This document shows, one piece after another, positions 56,442-64,000 of a stretch of 64,000 bases of DNA (positions are counted from its first letter, which is position 1; every line of letters begins with the position of its first letter). This DNA is from Sanguinoderma infundibulare (Eukaryota; Basidiomycota; Agaricomycetes; Polyporales; Polyporaceae). The translations under genes were made by a program, and so were the position numbers. The notes under the pieces were generated by a model. It was given only the letters and a program-made list of their open reading frames with translations. It was not told the DNA's origin and ran no database searches. The stretch lies in assembly GCA_032821775.1 (NCBI GenBank), contig JAVLRN010000003.1:992001-1056000 (forward strand). Reading direction: 5' to 3'.

Positions 56442-59400
56442 TTAATACGGGAGCGCTTCGTGGCTGAAGTCGCACTGGTCCCCATACCGGCATCTGTTGG
56501 GGAGAGAAGCAAAGGGGGATGAGATCAGCTTTCGCCATCGTTTGTCCATCGCGGAGTCAAGTGCTCGCCTTCCTGCCTGAAAGAAGCTGCAAGGTTTTCG
56601 TTTCGTATTTCTAAACGCGTCTCCCCGCCCTCGACCCATTCCACGCGGCCCTCCACGGCCCCGGCCCCGGAAGCCCCGCTCGCCGCCGGACCCGCCGGGC
56701 CCCGGTCCCCATGGGCCGTCATCGTGCCATCGACGGCCGGGATCTCCGGTCCCACGTCCGGCACCGTTCTCGTGGTAGCCGCGATCGTAATCTGAGTACT
56801 GGTTCGCCGTGTTCCAGGCGTGGGCTGCATCCTCGTGCTGGGCTTGGGAGGGCGCTGCAAGCCCGAGCGGATTCGTTTGCTGGAGCTGCGCCATGAGCTG
56901 GTGCAGCTGCTCTGCGTTGAACCCGTTCCCATTCGTGTACACATTCGACATCGCTCCTTGCGCGCTGTCTTCCATCACGACGTCTCCGCCTGGCCCAGCC
57001 GCAAGCTGTGCAACAAGGTCTGCCACCCCCATCTGACTTGCGGGTGGAGGTCCGTCACTCCAGAGCACGGCATCGACCTCGGGTCCGGTCAACATGATGA
57101 CCACCCCCTCGTCGACCTGATCCTCCCCGATCTGTGCTGACGGCTCCGCAGGGCTGTCCGGGATCTGTGTCGTCGAGGTGTACAGTACGACCAACGCGCT
57201 CTGCTCCCGCTCCTCTTGCGCAACACGCTCTTGACTGTCGTTGCCTCGTGGTGCAATTTGGATCTCCGGAGGGTGCTCGAGTGCTGCAGTGTCCGTAATC
57301 AGTCACAGGATCACAAGACACGGCGCATTACGTGCTCACGTTGTGGTTCCGCCCACTCGATCTGTTCGTCGAACAGCGCGGTCTGCGCGTGAAGCGCCGC
57401 CCCTTCGTCACGGTCGAGATCGCGGATGTTATGCGTCGGATACGGGCCCTGTGTGCGCAATGCCGCATTCGGCGTCTAATTAACATACAGTACATACGCT
57501 GATACGAGCGAAAACGGCTGACAAGGGCAGGATCGTCGTCGTACACCGCAAGCTCAATGAGCTTGATCTGCTCGAGCTGCCCCTCGGGGGCCCAGCTCAC
57601 TGATCTTTTGGGCTTTCCTTTCTTGGTCAGCCCAGATGGTCCAGCGGCAGGGGCGGCTGAAGTTGACGGCCCCGCAGTCGGTGGCGGCATTGAAGGTGGG
57701 GGCGTCGCCGATGCACCGGTCGAGCCGTACGACTTGAGCACCTCTTCGAATGGGTTGAATGATGATGGCTGCGCTATGTTCGGGTCGGGTTCCTTCTTGA
57801 CAGGTGCAGCGGGCGCAGGCACGTTCTTCTTGAAGCTGGGCATCTCCTTCTTGGTGGCTTTCGGCTTTGAGAAGAACGACGAGTCCGATTTCGCGTCCTT
57901 GACCACCGGTTTCGCCTCCTTCTTGACAGCAATCGCCTTCGGCGTCGTTGCACTCGCTCCCGAGACCGCGGTCTTCTTCGCAGGAGGCGCGCCCTTGGCT
58001 GTCGCGCCCTCCGCTCGCCGCTTCTTGCCCTTCTCTGTGGGTTACCGTGCATAATTTGTCAACAACCGAGGGACGAGTCGAGGCGGACTGACATGACTTA
58101 CCCTCCGCCGATTCCGTGTCCATTTTATTGGACACTTGGATTTCGAGCAATTTTCGCCATTTCTTTTCGAGGTTCGCTGCCATGTCCTTGATCGCTGATC
58201 GATTTTGTTCGGCGCACATGCAAAAACAGTAGTTAGATACATGTAATATATCGACGAGCCTCGGATCGTCCACGGCTCTTCTACGGGTTGAATGCATATA
58301 TGCGTCACGCTTCTCTCCACTTCGTGGTCATACAACACACTTCGCCCGTAGCACAGGCATTTGCATTGGCTAACGCGCAGAAAGCTTAACTCACCCGGAG
58401 TAGGAGGCTCTTTGACGAGTCGCATGATCAGCTTCCCCAGCTTTGCCGTTTTCAGCTTGTCGAGTGTCAACGGTAGGCGATCGATGATCTAGAGCAAGTG
58501 GCAGCAACATTTCATGAGCGTATTGTTCTGCGGCAGCCAATGAAAATGCGCATCAAGCCGTCCTCCGCCTTAGCCACGAGTGCCCGACTCCGACTAGCCG
58601 CATGCATAATGCGACGATCGTGCCAGACCCATCGCTGAATGGCGGATATGGAATGCAACCGTGACGTGGAGTCAGGCGGTTCCTTCGGTCACACATCCAA
58701 GGGAAAGGAGGGTGGGGAGGGGCCAAAGCGCGAAATGGCAGAAGCAAAGAACAACGCGCGACTCACGTGGAGGATGGGCATGATCGTCTCGAGCAATTGA
58801 GGCTCGTCTCTCCCTTGGAACGCCAGTTTCAGCCATTCGCGGAGAACGTCCAGCGCGACGTCGTTGTCGACCCATGCGCGGAAATAGTGGTTGCCAGCGT
58901 TGTCTCTAATCTTCGTCAATATCTCGAGACGCACCGAGACGTCGACTTCAGGAATTCCGTAATCGTCTAGTATATTGGCAAGCTGGTTGACCGCGCCGGC
59001 CCCAGTGAATGACGAAGGCTGGATGAGCGGCTTCACGTCGCGAGACAGCTCGGCTCTTCGCTGTTCTGGGGAAGGTTTGTTCGACGCGGGAGCTGGGGGT
59101 AGTGCAGACGAAAGATGATGCTGGGTGGAATGTGGAGGTTGTGACGCAGGTTGTGGCACTGAAGAAGGGCCAGCTTGAGGCTGGGCGGACTGGCCGTAGA
59201 AAGACGAAGGAGGGATACCGGTAAAGAAGCCGCTGGACGGCGAGTGGAGGACGAAGGGAGACAGGGTGCCTTGCTGCTGCTGTGGCGGGGAATGTGAATG
59301 GTTCCTAGGTAGCGACATGGCATGTTGCTGCTGGGGTTGCTGGAAATGCGAGGCATTGGCGTGTACGAATGAAGGGTTAATGGACAATGCGGGGGAATGC

Positions 59401-60041
59401 AACTGCTGCTGGTATGGGTATTGCAGACGAGATTGGGCCTGCGAGGACATGAAGGACGGTTGCTGAAACTGCTGGGGAGGGCTTGCAGAAGACCCATTCA
59501 TGGTCGTCAGCGCGGGGCTGTGGATGCGGTCAGGGATGTGATCTGACACAAGAACGGATCACGCACTCTATGACCATCGATCCAGATGCCTGGCCCTGCG
59601 ACTGCAAGTGCGATGAGGTTGTTGTCGCGCCATTCAAGGAGGAATAGCTGGAGACGATGGGCACGGGCTGGGACGAGGGGGCCTGCCATTGGCTGGCACC
59701 AAATGCGGCGGTGTTTATGGAGTTGAGGAGCGAGAGCTGGTGGTATGGGATCGCAAAGTAGGTGGGATTGGGGGTGGATGTGGAAGTCGAGGCGGCATTC
59801 TGGACTGGAGAACGGGGAGGACGATGAGCACAAGGGGGATGCAAGGTGTCGCTGGGGTGCGGGCGCCTGTTTAAGGAGTGTTGTGCTCACCCTGGAGGTC
59901 TCCGAGCAGGTCGTTTAAGCCGCCCTGCACGCTGGCGGGCTGCTCCTTCCAGTCATCCGGTGTCGCAGACGTCCTTTCGTCATGGACCGACTGCAGGTCG
60001 GGGATTGGTGTCTGCAGCCAGGCTGCATTCGTATATTCCAT
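56442..60041 (-). CDS. PNUTS-like PP1 regulatory subunit with TFIIS-N-like domain and CCCH zinc finger
   Basis: Nine exons, complement of 56442-56493, 56569-57283, 57340-57475, 57523-58034, 58102-58194, 58395-58488, 58767-59517, 59567-59804 and 59891-60041, close to 913 aa. A Gln/Pro/Ser-rich N-terminus precedes a TFIIS N-terminal-like helical domain (VSVRLEILTKIRDNAGNHYF, LREWLKLAFQGRDEPQLLET, LGKLIMRLVKE, KDMAANLEKKWRKLL). A KRSVSWAP motif follows, which fits the PP1-docking RVxF consensus and resembles the TVTW site of animal PNUTS. An RGG-like region (GFRGRGRGGPRGMGRGRG) leads to a C-terminal Cx7Cx5Cx3H finger (PCSFFQAGRCRYGDQC, then DFSH). In this family the protein tethers PP1 to chromatin and the 3'-end/termination machinery. 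The last intron has a GC donor and divides the finger. Confidence 0.85.
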
Positions 60042-60763
60042 CTGCAACCGCGAGGACTCTTTTTGCACAGGGCGCTCAGGCGATTACTGCAAAATCTACG
60101 GGCTTATTTCTGCCAACAGCGAGACAGAATGGAGGACAGGGAGAGTGCAGTCGGCCGTCAACCGTAGATATCACCTTGCCAGGACTTTCAAGGCTACGTT
60201 CGCCGTTCGTGATGATGGTCAGAGGTTAGGCTGAGAGACTGTCTTTCAGTCTCCGCTGTCAACTCCTACCCCCTCCAAATACGGCTCGGTTTTCCCACGC
60301 CTCGCGCCGAATAATAATATATAATCGCCCAGAGCGACTGAACGGCGCCTCCCGTGTATCCTTTCCACTCCCCGGGGCTCGTATTCTCACAAAAGGCGGC
60401 AATCTGCATTCATGACCGCAACGGGCTGGCATGCCGAATTAATGGTCATCTGGGCGCCTTCGTTCCAGAACGGGCGAATAATGGACGGCAGGCGGCATGA
60501 GAAAACAATGAGCGCATGATTGAAACGATGCCGAGAATGATTAGTGCCGGACTCTAATGCGATTTGTAACCGGACAAATAGGCAATTGAACCAAACAAGC
60601 ACAACGTCTAGCCCTATCACTACATCCATCAACAAAGTTTTCAACCTCCCTTATCCCCCCTTTCAACGTCTTCTTACTCCCGCAGTATACGAGACGCGTC
60701 TTGTCGCGCCGCGCCTCCCCCGTCTATTCCTCCATCGCACTCTCTCCACCTCCAACGGCCACC
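60042..60763. other. Divergent promoter region (PNUTS-like and HMG-box genes)
   Basis: This 722-bp interval between divergent starts includes ataataatatataat near 60309-60323, which could serve as a TATA-like element. Nothing coding was recognised. Confidence 0.4.
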
Positions 60764-61731
60764 ATGAGTCCCGAAGGTCAAGCGCAGCTCGAGTTCCGCA
60801 AGATGCAGGTTCGTTTGTCGTCTCCGTCGTCGTCGTTCTTTGTCCCGGCTCAACGCGCTCCGTTTAGCTCGTGGGCAGTATTCAAGCACTTTCCAACAGC
60901 ATGAGGGAGTGCGCTGCCATTGCCGAGCAATACGCCAACGAGATCGCGGGCGCCGCCTACATGCCCAACCCCGCCGCATACGTCCCGCTTGCGAACGGTC
61001 AGTACGCGATGCCCGTCATGCCGCCCATGGGTCAGGACATGCAGGGCAAAAAGCGCAAGTCGCGCGGCGACGACTCGGAGGGCAAGAAGAAGGCGAAGAA
61101 GCCCAAGGACCCCAACGCACCGAAACGCCCCGCATCGTCCTATCTCCTTTTCCAAAACGACGTCCGCAATGAGCTCAAGGCCCAGAATCCAACCATGCGC
61201 AACAATGAACTGTTGAGCACAATTGCGAAGCTGTGGGCAGACATGCCCCCGGAGCAGAAAGATGTGAGTACCCGTCGGTCATCAGCATGGGCTTTGTTTG
61301 ACTGTTTGGTAGGCGTATGAGAGCCGGAACAAGGTCCTCAAGGATCAATGGAAGGCGGAGAAGGAGGCGTACGAGTCGGGCAAAGCTGGCGCGTCTGCAT
61401 CACCTGTGAGCTTCATCGTCTCCTGCACAACAATTGTCACTCACTGACTGTGCCATAGGTTGTCGCCAGTGCTCCTGCCCCCGTTGCTCCGGCCATGCCC
61501 GCCATCAAAGCTCCCCCCGTCGCTGCACCAGTTGCCAAAAAAGCGGAAACAGATGATGATACGAGCAATGAAGAGGAGGAGGAGGAGGAGTCAGACTCAA
61601 GCGACGAGGAGGATGAAGAGGAGACGGCTACGCCCCCGCAAAAGAAGCCGAAGAAAGAGGATGCTCACGTCGCCGCTGTAAAGGGGGAGTCGACGAAGAA
61701 GGAAAAGAAGCACAAGAAATCGAAAGCTTGA
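60764..61731 (+). CDS. HMG-box chromatin protein
   Basis: Four exons (60764-60808, 60868-61263, 61313-61405, 61459-61731) give 268 aa. One HMG box starts at KKPKDPNAPKRPASSYLLFQ, runs through LLSTIAKLWADMPPEQKDAY, and ends near WKAEKEAYES. It is preceded by a helical segment (LVGSIQALSNSMRECAAI) and a basic KKRKSRGDDSEGKKKAKK stretch. The C-terminal tail is Ala/Pro-rich, then acidic (EEEEEEESDSSDEEDEEE), then lysine-rich (KKEKKHKKSKA). Non-sequence-specific HMG boxes bend DNA and assist chromatin remodelling. The N-terminal extension and acidic tail distinguish it from the very short yeast Nhp6 proteins. Nuclear role inferred from family. Confidence 0.92.
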
Positions 61732-62508
61732 ACGCTGCAAGACGTTGCCCGTATGATGGTTGTCTGTTTTTAAGTTGTTATTTGTGCTGGTTCTTGTGCC
61801 TTTGGAGCCACGATATTCGTTGTCGCATCCCGAAGTAGGGTAGTGCTTTTAATATGCCATGTACGTTTTCCATGACATCTCTTGGTTCCACTGTCGAGTC
61901 TATCGGAAATCGCGCGAGATCTTGAGTTCTGGCAGTCGTGGACGTGCTGGACAAGCAGGCAAGGGCGCGCTCGAGTGTGTGTGTAAGGGAAGGTGTGTGA
62001 AGATGGACGTCGGGGAGAATGCGCGATGACGCCCAGGCGCTGAGATGTTTGGTCGCCCAGGCGTTGCTTACCTACCAAAAGCGATGGTCGATATCCGTTG
62101 CCCGTTGGACATCCGTGCGCCGGATAGATAGACCGAGAGACGGGGGAATTGCTGATTATGCATATGACCAGCCCAAGATGCTACAGTCTACTCCCAGCTT
62201 GTCTCCTTCCGGGTCCCGCCGTCTTCAATTCCACCATGCCACGTCTGCTGCTGACACACGCCATGTATCGTGATTATTTGTCGGCCTGTGCGGCGGCTGG
62301 GCAGTGCGCACAGGTTGCAATGTCCTAGCTGCACTGGTGCCGCCAAGGTATCCGGCTTTGTTCTTTGGTTATGAACAAGGCTGGATCCTAATAGTCCTGA
62401 CATAACAACCACATAGTGACTAATGCGGGGATATGCCTTATACTGCCCCTTGGCTCGGAGTCGGACATGTCTCGGGGCCACGGCACCAGGTGAGTGCCGG
62501 GCTCCCAG
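61732..62508. other. Intergenic region
   Basis: This is the 3' region of the HMG gene and the upstream region of the WW-domain gene. No coding or RNA feature was recognised apart from the TATA box at its end. Confidence 0.45.
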
Positions 62509-62516
62509 TATATAAA
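62509..62516 (+). promoter_or_regulatory. TATA box of the WW-domain gene
   Basis: A consensus tatataaa lies 57 bp upstream of the ATG at 62573, implying a short 5' UTR. Confidence 0.6.
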
Positions 62517-62572
62517 GAGAAGCGACCGCGCAAGGTTCTTCTTGCTACATTCACTATCGCGACACACCATCG

Positions 62573-63805
62573 ATGTCCCAGCCCCCTCCCTACGGTCCGC
62601 CCTCGAACCCCGACAGACGACCTCTGCCTCAGGGGTGGATAGAGAAATACGATGAGAGGTAAGTGTCCGCTTTCTGTTGTGCAACCCGTGGAAATGAAGG
62701 TCGTCCGATACGCGAATCTCGCCACCCCTGGTTTGGACGTGCTTATACCCTCGCACCGCTGTGCCAGCGATGGTACGGGGTATAGCAAACATTGCTTCAT
62801 GTCCCGAGATCGTCCCTATTCGATACGTGACTGTACCACATCCATGCGATGACCTTGGTGCGGCGTATGCAAGTATGCCTCACTAACCACATAAGATGAC
62901 CACCGAAACCCGCTGGAAGACGAGGCATACACCCGTGCCATGTCTTGACTGGGGAACGTGTGCTCGCGATGGTGAACCCTTGAGGCGGAAGGCCGACTCT
63001 CATGCATCTGCTTCTATTACTTATCATGATCACTAATACGAAATACGATCAATACTGACAAACATCTTCCTATGACCCAGGTATCAGACTTGGTGAGCTT
63101 TCCGGATCATGATTTAGAATCTCCGGCGAGTTGTTTATCGGCCTTCACGAAAACAGGTTCTATGTGAACACTCTGGAGAACCCTCCTCGCTCATCGTGGG
63201 TCCACCCACTCGGTCCTCCCCAAGAAACCCGCTACGGGCCTCCGGGAGGACCTCCTCCGCCCAACCAATACAACAACCCCTACCCCCCGCCTGGTGGCTA
63301 CAACCAAGGGCCCCCTCCTCCGCAGTGGGGTCAGCCCCCTCCTCCGCCTGGGCCCGGTTACTACGGAGGACCCCCGCCACCTCAGGGCGGGTATCCTGGA
63401 CAGTACGGCGGACCTCCTCCCCAAGAGAATCGGGGTACGTGAGGAACGATATGGAAGCAGCGCAGACACTGACGTGCGGACTTGACGCCCTGACAGGCTG
63501 GTTCGGATCACACACCTCTCAGCCGCAACAGCAGCCCGTCTACGTCGAGCAGCAGCGCCCTCCCAAGAAGTCTGGCCCCGGGATGGGAACCGCACTTCTC
63601 GCGGGTGGTGCTGGTTTGGTAGGAGGAGCGCTGCTTATGGACGCCTTTGAGAATCACGAGGAGCACGAGCGCGTGGAGGCGTACGATGCTGGTGAGTGCT
63701 TTCCGCGGTTCAGTGATGATCTTTGCTCATCCTTCCTGTGAAGGATACGACCAAGGTTTCGACAACGGCTTCGATCAGGGAGATTTTGACGGCGGTGACT
63801 GGTGA
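62573..63805 (+). CDS. WW-domain protein with proline/glycine repeats and a glycine-zipper segment
   Basis: Five exons (62573-62658, 63081-63092, 63157-63434, 63497-63691, 63744-63805) give 210 aa. The WW domain spans residues about 17-52, from PLPQGWIEKYDERYQTWFYV to RSSWVHP, with both signature tryptophans and the aromatic pair. A Pro/Gly/Tyr-rich low-complexity region follows (repeats of GPPPPQ and GGYPGQYGG). Then comes a hydrophobic glycine-zipper-like helix (MGTALLAGGAGLVGGALLMD), a charged HEEHERVE stretch, and a Gly/Asp/Phe-rich end (DQGFDNGFDQGDFDGGDW). WW domains bind proline-rich ligands; the function of this architecture is unknown to me. The first intron (422 bp) is long, and exon 2 is 12 nt inside the WW domain. 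Confidence 0.85.
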
Positions 63806-64000
63806 TTCTGTCGCTCCGCTGCTTCTACACCTTGTGCTTTCGTCAGTCTGACTGGTGTACAGTAGTGCTTTACGAAACTCTCGCCTCCTAACGCATCCAT
63901 GCTTTTACGCTTCTTGTAACCTACCTATGACCGTTTCCGTCGTGCGAGCGGACCAATGTATGGTGCTCCGAATAATCATGTTGACGTTGAACTGTTGTTG

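Overview
This window is nuclear DNA of a filamentous basidiomycete, most likely a mushroom-forming agaricomycete. Short introns of about 45-80 bp break nearly every gene, codon use is GC-rich, and a cerato-platanin, a HET-domain protein and a fungal Ole1-type desaturase are present. No prokaryotic, viral or organellar gene was recognised. All exon models were built by eye from GT-AG (rarely GC-AG) junctions, frame closure and family conservation; none is supported by transcript data.

Layout. 1-3.5 kb: 3' end of an unknown gene and a HET-domain gene (+). 3.5-11.7 kb: a degenerate phosphoesterase/RRM/RGG protein (-) diverging from Mediator subunit MED13 (+). 13.1-15.7 kb: secreted cerato-platanin (+) and a mitochondrial short/branched-chain acyl-CoA dehydrogenase (+). 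16.1-18.2 kb: an accessory island with a short helical-domain protein (-), a RecQ/DEAD-like helicase relic split by a 172-bp palindromic MITE-like element, and a small coiled-coil gene (+). 18.8-28.6 kb: ICP55-type mitochondrial aminopeptidase, an APC-family amino acid permease and eIF5B, all (-). 29-32.9 kb: J-domain/RRM splicing-factor-like protein, an unnamed protein and the ARL2 GTPase, all (+). 33-34.7 kb: delta-9 desaturase with a C-terminal cytochrome b5 (-). 36.4-42.2 kb: a tandem pair of paralogous putative glycosyltransferases (-). 42.7-43.9 kb: IMP3 (+). 44.4-50.3 kb: kinesin-3 (-), diverging from a LIM-domain-binding protein (51.8-55.1 kb, +). 56.4-60.0 kb: a PNUTS-like PP1 regulatory subunit (-), diverging from an HMG-box protein (60.8-61.7 kb, +). 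62.6-63.8 kb: a WW-domain/glycine-zipper protein (+).

Most genes are unrelated housekeeping loci: transcription (MED13, LDB, PNUTS, HMG), translation and ribosome biogenesis (eIF5B, IMP3), mitochondria (ICP55, ACAD), lipid metabolism (OLE1) and the cytoskeleton (kinesin-3, ARL2). There is no operon-like or biosynthetic cluster.

The most unusual feature is gene structure. Conserved motifs are assembled from microexons of 7, 11, 12, 17, 19, 20 and 21 nt, and three introns appear to be GC-AG. No clearly new multi-gene system was found. The least explained stretch is 16.1-18.2 kb.
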